Assembly (NCBI GenBank): GCA_009911505.1
Contig: QXXL01000046.1
Location: 1-64,000 of the forward strand
DNA length: 64,000 nucleotides
From: Lachnospiraceae bacterium
GTDB lineage: Bacteria; Bacillota; Clostridia; Lachnospirales; Lachnospiraceae
Reading direction: 5' to 3'
The position numbers and the translations under genes are program-made. Each line of letters begins with the position of its first letter. Within the stretch, counting starts at the first letter, position 1. Positions 26,182 through 35,136 of this stretch are shown here, piece by piece. Below the pieces are notes generated by a model. That model was not told the origin of the DNA and did no database searches. It saw nothing but the letters and a program-made list of their open reading frames with translations.

Positions 26182-27615
26182 ATGTTTATGGAAAGTGAAA
26201 AAATTAAAAAAATGTGCGAGGAAAATCATATCCGTATGATTGATTTTAAAATGACGGATATTGATGGGCGCTGGAGGCACATTACGATTCCTGTGGAGAG
26301 GTTTGGGGAAAGTACTTTTACACAGGGTATCGGCTTTGATGGCTCGAATTACGGGTTTGCGCCTGTGGAAAAAAGCGATATGGTATTTCTGCCTGATCCG
26401 GATACGGCTTATATCGATCCGTTTGCTGAGGTTCCTACGCTTACAATGTGCGGCAATGTCTGCACCATCGGCAAAGACGAGAACAAGCCGTTTGACCAGT
26501 ATCCCAAGAACGTAAGCTTACGGGCAGTCGAATATATGAAAGAGAGTGGGATTGCCGACCGGATGGTGATTGGGCCGGAGTTTGAGTTTTATCTGCTTGA
26601 CAGCGCCCGTTTTGAAGTGTCGCCCAGACAGTGCGGCTACCGGATTGACGCCAAGCAGGCGGACTGGAATGCAAGCCTTGATACGCCTGGGAATAATGGA
26701 TATGAAGTGCCTTATAACGGAGGGTACCATGTGGCGGCGCCGTTGGATGTGGGCTATGATCTGCGCAGCCGGATGTGTATGATGATCGAAGACTGGGGGA
26801 TTGCGGTCAAATACCACCATCATGAAGTGGGAGGCCCTGGCCAGATGGAGATTGAGGTGGAGCTTGCTGACATGCCAGATATGGCGGACAATACGATGGT
26901 TATTAAATATATCATTAAAAATATGGCGGCAAGGGAAGGTAAGACAGCTACGTTTCTGCCAAAGCCAATTTACGAAGAAGCAGGCAGCGGGCTGCATGTG
27001 CATATGTTGCTGTTAAAGGACGGGAAACCTCTGTTTTATGATGAAAACGGATATTCTGGTTTAAGCCGTACTGCCCATTACTTTATCGGCGGGCTTTTAA
27101 AGCATATTGCTTCGCTTTGTGCATTTACCAATCCATCCACCAATTCGTTTAAACGGCTTGTACCAGGATATGAAGCCCCAGTGACTATCGGCTATGCTAC
27201 TTCAAACCGCAGCGCGGTAATCCGGATTCCAGCTTATGCGAAAACACCGGAGACGAAACGCTTTGAGTTGCGCAACCCGGACGCTACGGCGAATCCTTAT
27301 TATGCATATGCTGCCATTTTGATGGCGGGGTTAGACGGTATTGAAAACCAGATCGATCCCGAAGGGCATGGCTGGGGGCCGTATGATTTTAACCTTTATA
27401 ATTTATCCCAGGAGGAGCAGAAAAAGATCAAAGGACTGCCGAAGTCCCTGGGAGAAGCGCTGGATGCGTTAGAAGCGGATCATGCTTATCTGACAAAAGG
27501 GGGCGTGTTCCCGGAACGGCTGATTGAGGTGTGGATCCAGCGTAAGAGAGAAGAGTTGAAGAAACTTGAGCAGATTCCGAACCCGGCAGAGTTTAAGATG
27601 TATTTTGATTTGTAG
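26182..27615 (+). CDS. glnA: Glutamine synthetase (type I family)
   Basis: Ligates ammonia to glutamate using ATP in the cytosol. At 477 residues it is slightly longer than the usual 440-residue clostridial GlnA. The beta-grasp domain (1-105) contains GFDGSNYGFAPVEKSDM. The catalytic domain has the metal and substrate motifs GPEFEFYL, KYHHHEVGGPGQMEIEVE, GSGLHVHMLL, the ATP-binding segment NPSTNSFKRLVPGYEAPV and RFELRNPDATANPYYAYAAI. No Tyr adenylylation loop is evident. The ATG has an AAGAAAGG site. It appears monocistronic with a clear terminator. It could be a glutamine synthetase-like enzyme acting on another amine, but the canonical residues favour GlnA. Confidence 0.88.
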   Translation: MFMESEKIKKMCEENHIRMIDFKMTDIDGRWRHITIPVERFGESTFTQGIGFDGSNYGFAPVEKSDMVFLPDPDTAYIDPFAEVPTLTMCGNVCTIGKDENKPFDQYPKNVSLRAVEYMKESGIADRMVIGPEFEFYLLDSARFEVSPRQCGYRIDAKQADWNASLDTPGNNGYEVPYNGGYHVAAPLDVGYDLRSRMCMMIEDWGIAVKYHHHEVGGPGQMEIEVELADMPDMADNTMVIKYIIKNMAAREGKTATFLPKPIYEEAGSGLHVHMLLLKDGKPLFYDENGYSGLSRTAHYFIGGLLKHIASLCAFTNPSTNSFKRLVPGYEAPVTIGYATSNRSAVIRIPAYAKTPETKRFELRNPDATANPYYAYAAILMAGLDGIENQIDPEGHGWGPYDFNLYNLSQEEQKKIKGLPKSLGEALDALEADHAYLTKGGVFPERLIEVWIQRKREELKKLEQIPNPAEFKMYFDL

Positions 27616-27632
27616 GATTTTTGAAAAAGCCA

Positions 27633-27667
27633 GGAGCCAGAAGCCCGTATGAGGTTCTGGCTCCTTT
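27633..27667 (+). terminator. Intrinsic terminator of the glutamine synthetase gene
   Basis: GGAGCCAGAA (27633-27642) and TTCTGGCTCC (27655-27664) form a perfect 10-bp stem, followed by a short T run, 18 nt after the stop codon. Confidence 0.75.
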
Positions 27668-27706
27668 AAATATCTTTCTTTTCGGGATTGTGTATTTTAT
27701 GCTTGA

Positions 27707-27973
27707 AGGGTATTTGATAGTGCAAATTCCATCCACCAGGAACCCATTACTCACATTTGGCTGAATGGCAATGATGGATATACAGACACCTTCAATAATA
27801 TTGTGGAGGTTGATGGAAAATATGAGCGGCTGTTATTTAAAGGTTGCAAGGATAAGTGGTTCTTTATAGATACCTTAAAAAGAATGCCCATACCATCTAC
27901 ATTTAGCTTGTTACTTCTGGAACAGCTAATTTTTTATGCGTTGAAATATGCAGTAAAATTTAGTATGATATAA
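27707..27973 (+). pseudogene. Startless 88-codon reading frame, probable gene remnant
   Basis: The frame is open from a TGA at 27704 to a TAA at 27971 and reads like protein (THIWLNGNDGYTDTFNNIVE, YERLLFKGCKDKWFFIDTLK), but the first Met is late (near codon 57) and has no ribosome site. It looks like the end of a lost gene upstream of the lipoprotein. The family is not recognised. It fills most of the 420-bp gap after glnA, together with the glnA terminator and an AT-rich promoter region. Confidence 0.35.
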
Positions 27974-28035
27974 TAAAATTTATATTAAAAATCGAAATTT
28001 AGACTATTTGATAACAATAAGAAATAGGAGGGTAT

Positions 28036-28785
28036 ATGAAAAAAATCATTCTGTTTTTGTTATTACTTACTTGCGGTTTAGGTTTGGCAGGTTGTTTAGG
28101 CAAAAGTGATAAAGCTGATATTTCAAATATCGTGGAGACAAGTGGAGTTGTTGATCATGTTTTAATTGAGGAACGTTATACGGATTCATCAACTGATGCT
28201 GAAGAAACAACTGAAAAATGGGATTTGATTCCTATGGTTATGGCTGACGGTGTACTTTATTTAGATACTGGATATAAAAGGAAGGCAGATAAAAGACATG
28301 ATACATTTGAAGGAATAATCAACTCTGCGGTTGATAGAAGAGAAGAACCGACAGTCAATGACCAATCAAACTTTGGCACAGGATACGGATATCGATATGG
28401 TAAAGCTGAAGGTATCATTGAAATATTTATAAATGATGAATGGCAGGTATTTGCCACAGAAAAAATTATAGCAAGCGATATGCTTATACTAGATGAACAA
28501 TTGACAGAACAGCCAGGGACTAATAAGATGTGGGATAGAATACCCATGGTAAGGGTAAATGGTAAATTATATTATGATACAGGGAGAGAAAGCACGATCA
28601 GCGGGCGTTGTGGAAATATGGATGGAGAAATAACGTCAACTGTCGATGGAACTGAAATTCCAACAGAAGATAATCAATCTAATTTTGGAAGTGGATTTGG
28701 TTATCAGTATGGAGGAGACGATACAATAGAGGTTTATATGGATGAAAAGTGGTTTGTCTTTGAATACAGAGAAGAATCTGAATGA
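28036..28785 (+). CDS. Lipoprotein with two tandem copies of an unrecognised domain
   Basis: Lipoprotein of 249 residues with signal peptide and lipobox LAGC (Cys near residue 19). The mature part consists of two similar halves of about 90 residues. Both contain WDxIPMV, then Y(L/Y)DTG, G.I.S.VD, a DQSNFGTGYGYRYG / NQSNFGSGFGYQYG block and IE(I/V)(F/Y)..(D/E).W.VF. I do not recognise the domain family; such DQSNFG repeats are seen in Lachnospiraceae lipoproteins. An AGGAGGG site precedes the ATG. It stands alone and AT-richer than its neighbours, which hints at acquisition. Confidence 0.75.
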   Translation: MKKIILFLLLLTCGLGLAGCLGKSDKADISNIVETSGVVDHVLIEERYTDSSTDAEETTEKWDLIPMVMADGVLYLDTGYKRKADKRHDTFEGIINSAVDRREEPTVNDQSNFGTGYGYRYGKAEGIIEIFINDEWQVFATEKIIASDMLILDEQLTEQPGTNKMWDRIPMVRVNGKLYYDTGRESTISGRCGNMDGEITSTVDGTEIPTEDNQSNFGSGFGYQYGGDDTIEVYMDEKWFVFEYREESE

Positions 28786-28793
28786 GAAAACAT

Positions 28794-28830
28794 TTTTCAA
28801 ACACGCTTAGAGCGAACTATAGGGAGTGGA
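28794..28830. repeat. Copy of the dispersed repeat (copy C, inverted)
   Basis: TTTTTCAAACACGC followed by TTAGAGCGAACTATAGGG is the reverse complement of the ends of copies at 7432-7457 and 39041-39056. It sits immediately between the lipoprotein stop and the GNAT gene. Confidence 0.45.
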
Positions 28831-28849
28831 TGGCAAAGGGGGATGGATT

Positions 28850-29281
28850 ATGGTTCGGAGGATGGAAGAGACGGATCTGGACAGTGTTATGCAGATCTGG
28901 CTGGAATCGAATATAAAGGCGCATGATTTTATTCCAAAGGAGTATTGGGAAAATAATTTTGCGTCTGTAAGGGAAATGGTTTTTGAAGCGGAGGTATATG
29001 TGTATGTAACTGGGTGCGGCGGGAAGGTAGCCGGGTTTCTTGGGATGATGGAAGATTATCTGGCAGGGATTTTTGTGCGCGGGGGGATGCGGTCAAGAGG
29101 GATTGGGAAGTGTTTGCTTTGTTTTGCCAAGAAGGAAAAAAGAAGGCTGTCGTTGCATGTTTACCGGAAAAATGAACGCGCGCTGCGGTTTTATGAGAGG
29201 GAGGGTTTTTTGCGACGGGAAGAAATGGCGGATCGGGGGACGGGTGAAATGGAGATTTTGATGGAGTGGGAGAAGGGGTGA
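28850..29281 (+). CDS. GNAT family N-acetyltransferase
   Basis: Acetyl-CoA dependent acyltransferase of 143 residues. The ATG at 28850 is preferred (GGGGGATGG upstream) over 28826. The fold is recognisable from VRRMEETDLDSVMQIWLESN at the start, the beta4 segment VAGFLGMMEDYLAGIFVRGG, the acetyl-CoA loop RSRGIGKCLL (R/QxxGxG/A motif) and the end LHVYRKNERALRFYEREGF. The arrangement resembles YjaB/RimI-like small acetyltransferases; the substrate is unknown. Confidence 0.9.
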   Translation: MVRRMEETDLDSVMQIWLESNIKAHDFIPKEYWENNFASVREMVFEAEVYVYVTGCGGKVAGFLGMMEDYLAGIFVRGGMRSRGIGKCLLCFAKKEKRRLSLHVYRKNERALRFYEREGFLRREEMADRGTGEMEILMEWEKG

Positions 29282-29396
29282 GAAAGTGGCTGTTTTGGGG
29301 GGTGATGTGTAGGGGATTATTGGCAGTGTGATCCTCTTGCAAAAAACTATTCAATCAAGTACAATGGAGTAAATTATGTAAAACAGAGGAAAAAAT

Positions 29397-30893
29397 ATGG
29401 TAGAGAAGCTGTTGGATCAAATAATGAGGCAGGAAGGGCTAAGAGAGGCTCTTAGTGCGCTGCGTGCGGCTATTAAGGAGGAGGAAGCATGCCAGCGTGT
29501 CAGGGAATTAGTTGGGGATGGAAAAAGCCTGGAAGGTTTGTTGGATTCAGAAGATGCTAAGGTACGCAAGAATGCAGCGGCGCTTTTGGGTGATTTGGGT
29601 ATTGAAGAGACGGCTTGGGCGTTGTTTGAGGCATATCAGAGGGAAGGGACGTTATTTGTGCGCCCTGTCCTACTGCAAGCGTTAAAAAAAACAAATGCTT
29701 ATCCTTATTTGCCTGAATTAAAGGAGCAGTATGATTTATTGTGCAGCCGTGAGGTGAAGGAGGAGGAAAAGAAGCATATTAGGGAAGAAATCCGTGTGTT
29801 GGAGCAGATTTTGCGTAAAGAAGGGAAAACTGTACGTCATACGTTTACTGGATGGGATCAAAAGCATAGTATTTTGCTTACGACGAACCCTAAATATGCC
29901 GATGTGACGGCTTCTCAGCTTCCGGCATGCCGGATGAAGGTCAATACGCTGGGGGTGCGGGCTGTTGTGGATTCTCTAAAGGACGTGGTAGGGATCCGTA
30001 CATTTCGCGATTTGTTTTTTTCGATTGGCCTTGGAGTTAAGATAACAATGCAGGATGGGCCAGAGGCATTTGGGGAGGCTGTTGCCAAATCAAAGCTATT
30101 GCCATTTCTGACCCAATGCCATAAGGGGCCATATCCTTTTTATTTCCGTTTGGATTTGAAGGGTAATATCCCACTAGATGAAAGAAGCAGGTATACGAAG
30201 CGTGCGGCGGCAGTGATAGAAGAACAAAGCGGCAGGAAGCTTATTAATGCGCCGGATGATTATGAGTTTGAACTGCGCTTAATGTTTGATAAGCAGAAAA
30301 ATATCCATTTGTTTTTAAAAATGGCTACGGTTGCGATGGATCGCTTTGATTATAGGAAAGGCTCTGTGGCAGCGTCTATCCACCCATCGGCAGCGGCTAT
30401 GCTCCTTATGCTGGCAAAGCCATACCTGAGAAAAAATGCCCAGATCCTGGATCCATGCTGTGGTGTGGGGACGATGCTGGTGGAGAGGCATAGGCTGCTG
30501 CCAGCAAGGGAAATTTATGGGATTGATATTTTTGGGGAGGCAGTTGAAAAGGCGAAGGAGAATATAAAGGCGGCTGGCATGCATGTGAATTTTATCAATA
30601 AAGATTATCTGGATTTTAAGCATGGATACCTGTTTGATGAAATTATTGCCAATATGCCGGTAAGAAGGAAACAGATGAAGGAGGAGCAGGATACGTTTTA
30701 CAGGGCCTTTTTTGACAAGTCGCAGGAACTGATTGCCCCAGATGGCATTATGCTTTTGTATTCTAATGAAAATGGCTTTATTAAAAAGCAGCTAAGACTG
30801 CATCCAGGATTTAGGCTGTATAAGGAATATTTGATTTCGGAAAAAGAACAGTTTTATTTTTATATTATTGGGACGGTAAGTGGTTCCAAATAA
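29397..30893 (+). CDS. HEAT-repeat/THUMP-type class I SAM-dependent RNA methyltransferase
   Basis: Predicted rRNA or tRNA methyltransferase of 498 residues. Residues 1-145 form HEAT-like helical repeats (DSEDAKVRKNAAALLGDLGI). Residues 150-300 resemble a THUMP/RlmL-type N-domain (LTTNPKYADVTASQLPACRM). The catalytic Rossmann domain (about 315-495) has the SAM motif DPCCGVGTMLVE, the acidic EIYGIDIFGEAVEKAKENI and the active-site IIANMPVRRK, which replaces the usual N/DPPY. NMPVR is typical of the TrmN/TRM14-like UPF0020 group. The target position is not predictable from sequence alone. Confidence 0.85.
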   Translation: MVEKLLDQIMRQEGLREALSALRAAIKEEEACQRVRELVGDGKSLEGLLDSEDAKVRKNAAALLGDLGIEETAWALFEAYQREGTLFVRPVLLQALKKTNAYPYLPELKEQYDLLCSREVKEEEKKHIREEIRVLEQILRKEGKTVRHTFTGWDQKHSILLTTNPKYADVTASQLPACRMKVNTLGVRAVVDSLKDVVGIRTFRDLFFSIGLGVKITMQDGPEAFGEAVAKSKLLPFLTQCHKGPYPFYFRLDLKGNIPLDERSRYTKRAAAVIEEQSGRKLINAPDDYEFELRLMFDKQKNIHLFLKMATVAMDRFDYRKGSVAASIHPSAAAMLLMLAKPYLRKNAQILDPCCGVGTMLVERHRLLPAREIYGIDIFGEAVEKAKENIKAAGMHVNFINKDYLDFKHGYLFDEIIANMPVRRKQMKEEQDTFYRAFFDKSQELIAPDGIMLLYSNENGFIKKQLRLHPGFRLYKEYLISEKEQFYFYIIGTVSGSK

Positions 30894-30907
30894 CAGGAGG
30901 GAAATTC

Positions 30908-32794
30908 ATGAAAGTAAAAAAGTGGCTGTCTGTTTTGTTGTCAACAGCAATCGTGGTGTCTGCGGCTGTCCCGTCTGAGGCTTTGGCGAAAGAGCCTGCT
31001 AATGTGCAGGGGGTTTTAACTGATTACCAGGTAGATGGTATTTTTGGGGATTTGCTGGACAATGATGAGCTGTTTGAGGGGTACGTGGACAGGCTCTTTA
31101 TGGGAGGATCTATAGTTTCGGCGTATGGAAGCTATGGGGAAGACAGGCTGGAAGGAATGGAACGGGATGCCTACCAGATGCTTAAAGGGCGTATGCAAAA
31201 AATTGCTTCAGGGGAATTGGCCGGGACAAGCATTATGCTGTCTTTAGAGGAGCTTGGAATAACAAAAACGTCGTGGACTGCCCAAGAGCTTGGTGTAAGC
31301 GCGATTGTAAGGGATGGGCAAATTACACAGGAAGCAATGAGTGCGTGGATGACGCAAAATGTTCCGGATATTTCCAAGATCTTAGGATACCTGATGATGG
31401 ACTGCCCATTAGATTTATACTGGTTTGATAAGACAAAGGGCGTTTCTGTACATGGGCCGGAAATGGGGGCCAGCTCTCAAAATGGGTCAGATTGGACCTT
31501 GAGCGTAGAAAAAGGGGTTACATATTCGTTTTCCGTGGCGGCAGAATACCAGGATACTGCTGCGAAGGAGCCGGAGTACACAGTAAATGCAGATTTGTCC
31601 CGTACTGCCATTAAAGCAGCGGAACGGGCACAGGAAATTGTTAATAAATATGCGGACAGCAGTGATTTTGAAAAATTGGATGCATACAGGCAAGAAATCT
31701 GCAATTTAACTTCTTATAATCATGAGGCAGCTGACAATCCCGCTGTAAAATATGGCAATCCCTGGCAGCTCATATGGGTGTTTGACGGAGTAGAAGAGAC
31801 GTCTGTCGTATGTGAAGGCTATGCAAAAGCGTTCCAGTACCTTTGTGATTTAACTGATTTCCAAAACAGCAATGTCACGTGTTATACGGTTACAGGTATA
31901 ATGGAAGGAGGAACCGGGGCAGGCGGGCATATGTGGAATATTGTCACAATGGATGACGGAAAAAACTATTTGGCTGATATTACCAATTGTGATACAGGTT
32001 CCATTGGCGCAGAGGATAAGCTGTTTCTTGCTGCGGCAGATAAAGCAGGCGGGGATGCGTATGCTGTTACCATTGAAGGTGAAACTGTCAGCTATAGATA
32101 TGATGGGGATATGGCGGATATGTATGGAAGCATCCTGCAGATTTCCGGGTCAGAATATGAACCAGGATCCTCCTCCGGGGATTATCTGGCGTATGGCACA
32201 TATGGGGATAACCTGGAGTGGAGCATTGACAAAGCAGGTCTTTTTAAGATAGAAGGAACAGGGGAAATGCCCAGAATAACAGGTTCGGATGATGTCCCAT
32301 GGAAAGAGTACCTGTATGACATAAAGCGTGCTGTGATTGGGGAAGGGATTACAAATGTTGGAGAAGCGGCGTTTTTTGACTGTTCCAACTTAATCGAAGT
32401 ATCCTTGCCCCAGAGCATTGAAAAAATCGATTCAGTCGCTTTTTCCTACTGTGAAAAACTGGAAAGCCTCACACTAGGGCCTAATATTAAATCGATTGGG
32501 GATCTGGCATTTTTTGAATGCAAAGGCCTTAAGGAAATGGTAGTTCCGCAAGGGGTAACGTTTATTGGAAAACAAGCTTTTGTGGGCTGCCTTTCCTTAA
32601 AAGATGTCTGGTTTACTGGCAGCTGCCCTGAGTTTAAAGAAAGTAATGCATTTTTAGGCGGTTTATTGACAGTGCATTATCCAAATACCGCTGCCACAGG
32701 CTGGGATGAGCTGATAGAATCGGGGTTTGGAGAAGGTTATATTACATGGAAGGTTTATTCCTGGAACATGTTTGGGAGGAGGATTACAGGATAG
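30908..32794 (+). CDS. Secreted transglutaminase-like/LRR protein, N-terminal part of a frameshifted gene
   Basis: Secreted protein, 628 residues as read. A signal peptide (LSVLLSTAIVVSAAVPSEALA) is followed by an unassigned region and a transglutaminase-like domain (about 245-385) with the Cys in VCEGYAKAFQYL, His in GGHMWNIV and Asp in YLADITNCD, a complete Cys-His-Asp triad. Residues about 425-600 carry LRR_5 repeats (CSNLIEVSLPQSIEKIDSVA). The frame then closes after WKVYSWNMFGRRITG. In another frame the sequence continues directly with HVWEEDY, the natural continuation, so one nucleotide appears missing near 32755-32775. It starts 14 nt after the methyltransferase, perhaps in one operon. 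Confidence 0.85.
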   Translation: MKVKKWLSVLLSTAIVVSAAVPSEALAKEPANVQGVLTDYQVDGIFGDLLDNDELFEGYVDRLFMGGSIVSAYGSYGEDRLEGMERDAYQMLKGRMQKIASGELAGTSIMLSLEELGITKTSWTAQELGVSAIVRDGQITQEAMSAWMTQNVPDISKILGYLMMDCPLDLYWFDKTKGVSVHGPEMGASSQNGSDWTLSVEKGVTYSFSVAAEYQDTAAKEPEYTVNADLSRTAIKAAERAQEIVNKYADSSDFEKLDAYRQEICNLTSYNHEAADNPAVKYGNPWQLIWVFDGVEETSVVCEGYAKAFQYLCDLTDFQNSNVTCYTVTGIMEGGTGAGGHMWNIVTMDDGKNYLADITNCDTGSIGAEDKLFLAAADKAGGDAYAVTIEGETVSYRYDGDMADMYGSILQISGSEYEPGSSSGDYLAYGTYGDNLEWSIDKAGLFKIEGTGEMPRITGSDDVPWKEYLYDIKRAVIGEGITNVGEAAFFDCSNLIEVSLPQSIEKIDSVAFSYCEKLESLTLGPNIKSIGDLAFFECKGLKEMVVPQGVTFIGKQAFVGCLSLKDVWFTGSCPEFKESNAFLGGLLTVHYPNTAATGWDELIESGFGEGYITWKVYSWNMFGRRITG

Positions 32795-33648
32795 ATCAGG
32801 AGGCAGGCTGTACGACGGAGGGAAGCAAATCGCTGCATTGTACATTGTGCGGTGAGATAAAAGAACATGTGGTAATTCCGGCGCTTGGCCATAGGCTTAC
32901 AAAAGTACAGGCTGTTGCGGCAACCTGTACAAAAACGGGAAATATAGAGTATTATGTGTGTAATGTATGCGGAAGCATGTTTAAAGATGTATCTGGCATA
33001 ACAGGGATTTCCCAGGCTGATACAGTAATTAATGCTGCCCACAAATATGAAACCTATGTATTAAAAGCAACAACATCCCAGGATGGAAGTATTACAAAAA
33101 AATGTATTTCGTGTGGTGATATAGCTTATGCCGAAACGGTTTATTATCCCCAAAATGTGGCGCTGGCTATGGATTCTTATCAATATACAGGTAAAGAGCT
33201 AAGGCCTGAGGTTACCGTTTCAGACAGCAGCGGCAAGGTTGTTCCGGCAAGCAGCTATACAGTTTCTTATAGTGCAAATAAGGCTGTTGGAAAGGCTGCT
33301 GTTACGATTACCTTCCAGGGGAATTATACAGGGACAGTAACAAAAACGTTTGTTATTAACCCTAAGGGGACGTCTGTTACCAAATTAAAGGCAAAGGTAA
33401 AAGGAATTGAAGTAAAATGGAAGAAACAGGCAGCACAGACGTCTGGATATCAAATTCAATGTGCGGTAAATAATAAGTTTAAGGGAGCTAAAAGTATAAA
33501 AATAGCTAATAATAAGAAGAAATCGAAGACGGTTTCTAAATTGAAGCCGAGAAAGAAATATTATGTTAGGATTAGGACATATAAAACGGTAAAGGGGGTA
33601 ACATATTATTCGTCCTGGTCAGGTGTAAAACGTGTGACAACAAAATAA
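32746..33648 (+). pseudogene. C-terminal part of the frameshifted surface protein (Cys-pair repeat, Ig-like, FnIII)
   Basis: About 300 codons in the frame shifted relative to the upstream gene. Contents: EHVWEEDYRIDQEAGCTTEG, Cys-pair repeats (CTLCGE, CNVCGS, CISCGD) of the kind found after LRR_5 regions in Lachnospiraceae proteins, an MBG/Ig-like region (ALAMDSYQYTGKELRPEVTV) and a C-terminal FnIII-like domain (VTKLKAKVKGIEVKWKKQAA). There is an ATG at 32746 but no ribosome site and no signal peptide, so it is unlikely to be a gene on its own. A single inserted base near 32765 would join it to the upstream frame to give a protein of about 913 residues. Confidence 0.8.
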
Positions 33649-33667
33649 GAGTGTGTGAAATAAGTAT

Positions 33668-33720
33668 TGCCAGCAAGCTAATAGGTGTTGAAAGATCTTT
33701 TTGTTTGCTGGCATGCTTTT
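33668..33720 (+). terminator. Probable terminator after the surface-protein gene
   Basis: TGCCAGCAA (33668-33676) and TTGCTGGCA (33705-33713) pair across a 28-nt loop, followed by TGCTTTT. Confidence 0.45.
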
Positions 33721-33863
33721 AATGCTTGGCAAAATAGGCTGCATGATGTGGCCTGGGAAAGAGGGGGATGGACGTGCAGCTATGTATGGAAACGTATGGC
33801 AGGGTTAAGAAAGTGGGCGTAAGGCTTATGGTTGGGCGGATATGATAAAAGGGGAAATGATAC

Positions 33864-34187
33864 ATGGACAAAGAGAAGAATACATTTGAAAGAATTTATG
33901 AAGCGGTGAAGCGTATCCCTAAAGGCCAGGTAGCCACTTATGGGCAGATAGCCGCCCTTGCGGGAAACCGCAGGTGGGCCAGGGTGGTAGGATATGCGCT
34001 CCATGCCAACCCGGATTCTGAGCATATCCCCTGCTACCGGGTTGTGACAAAAGACGGAAATGTTTCGCAGGCTTTTGCATTTGGCGGGGCAAACAGGCAG
34101 GTGGAGCTGCTTATGGCGGAAGGGGTAACATTTTTGGATGGGCGTGTAGATATGGAAAAGCACCAATGGGATACACCATGGCTGTAA
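33864..34187 (+). CDS. MGMT family (alkyltransferase-like) protein
   Basis: Small protein of 107 residues corresponding only to the DNA-binding/active-site domain of O6-alkylguanine-DNA alkyltransferase. The HTH region contains IPKGQVATYGQIAALAGNRR, and the active-site motif reads IPCYRVV (normally PCHRVV), so the acceptor Cys is kept while His is replaced by Tyr. Family members of this size either act in repair of alkylated bases or flag lesions for other pathways. It is followed at 46 nt by the Spx/PNPOx fusion. Confidence 0.88.
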   Translation: MDKEKNTFERIYEAVKRIPKGQVATYGQIAALAGNRRWARVVGYALHANPDSEHIPCYRVVTKDGNVSQAFAFGGANRQVELLMAEGVTFLDGRVDMEKHQWDTPWL

Positions 34188-34232
34188 ACAGCCTGTGTAT
34201 GAATAACAGAATTAACAGGGAGGAGAATTACG

Positions 34233-35084
34233 ATGCAGTTTATTGAATACGCAAAATGCAGCACCTGCAAAAAAGCAAAAAGCTGGCTGGATGCAAAAGG
34301 CATCCCTTATGAATGCCGCCCTATCCGGGAACAAAATCCGACAGCGGAGGAGCTAAAGGAATGGCACAAACAAAGCGGCTTGCCGTTAAAACGTTTTTTT
34401 AATACCAGCGGGAATTTGTACAAAGAACGCAATTTAAAAGACAAACTTAAGGCAATGGGGGAAGAGGAGCAGTACAGGCTTTTAGCGGAAGACGGGATGC
34501 TGGTAAAGAGGCCCCTTTTAGTTTCGGAGGATCTGGTTCTGGTGGGCTTTAAAGAAACGGAATGGGAAGAAAAGCTGGCGTCGTATAAGCCTGTTGGAAA
34601 AAATACGATGAGGCGGCAGGATCGGGAAATAAAGGAATTTTCAGATATTATTGGAGTTATGGAAAAGTGCGATGTCTGCCGCCTGGCATTTCACGATACC
34701 CAATACCCATATATCCTGCCATTAAACTTTGGCATGCAGGTGGACGGGGATAAAATTACCCTGTTTTTTCATGGAGCAGATCAGGGGAAAAAGTATGAGC
34801 TGCTGAGAAAGGATAACCGGGTCAGCTTTGAAATGGATTGTGCACACTGCCTGGTGATGGATGAAGAACATGGAAATTGTACGATGGAGTATGAGAGTGT
34901 CATAGGAAAAGGTATTTTGGAAATTGTGCCGCAGGAGGAAAAGGAAGAGGCCCTTGCTTTATTAATGGAACATTACCATAAAGAAAATTTTGAATATAAC
35001 CGGGCGGTTGTACCCCAGACAACGGTTATGAAGCTTACCGTTGCAGAAGTTAGCGGGAAACGGCGAATGAAAAAAATGCCATAG
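34233..35084 (+). CDS. Fusion of an Spx/ArsC-like protein and a pyridoxamine 5'-phosphate oxidase-like (NimA-type) domain
   Basis: Single frame of 283 residues joining two families. Residues 1-118 are an ArsC/Spx/MgsR-like thioredoxin fold: the N-terminal CSTC pair (Cys9, Cys12), NTSGNLYKERNLKDKL and the MLVKRPLLV motif of YffB/ArsC proteins. Residues 125-283 are a PNPOx-like flavin-binding split barrel of the NimA type (FHDTQYPYILPLNFGMQVDG, FFHGADQGKKYELLRKDNRV, FEMDCAH). Between them an internal ATG (34608) has no strong ribosome site. In relatives I believe these are two neighbouring genes. A combined redox or flavin-dependent reductase role is plausible but unproven. Confidence 0.82.
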   Translation: MQFIEYAKCSTCKKAKSWLDAKGIPYECRPIREQNPTAEELKEWHKQSGLPLKRFFNTSGNLYKERNLKDKLKAMGEEEQYRLLAEDGMLVKRPLLVSEDLVLVGFKETEWEEKLASYKPVGKNTMRRQDREIKEFSDIIGVMEKCDVCRLAFHDTQYPYILPLNFGMQVDGDKITLFFHGADQGKKYELLRKDNRVSFEMDCAHCLVMDEEHGNCTMEYESVIGKGILEIVPQEEKEEALALLMEHYHKENFEYNRAVVPQTTVMKLTVAEVSGKRRMKKMP

Positions 35085-35136
35085 TATTGTGGAAAAACGA
35101 GAAATTGGCAAGGATTGCCTGGAAGGAGTGGTTTGT

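Noticed and set aside
32740..32800. Programmed frameshifting to join the two halves of the surface protein
   Set aside because: No X-XXY-YYZ slippery heptamer or downstream pseudoknot was seen; a simple one-base deletion explains the data better.
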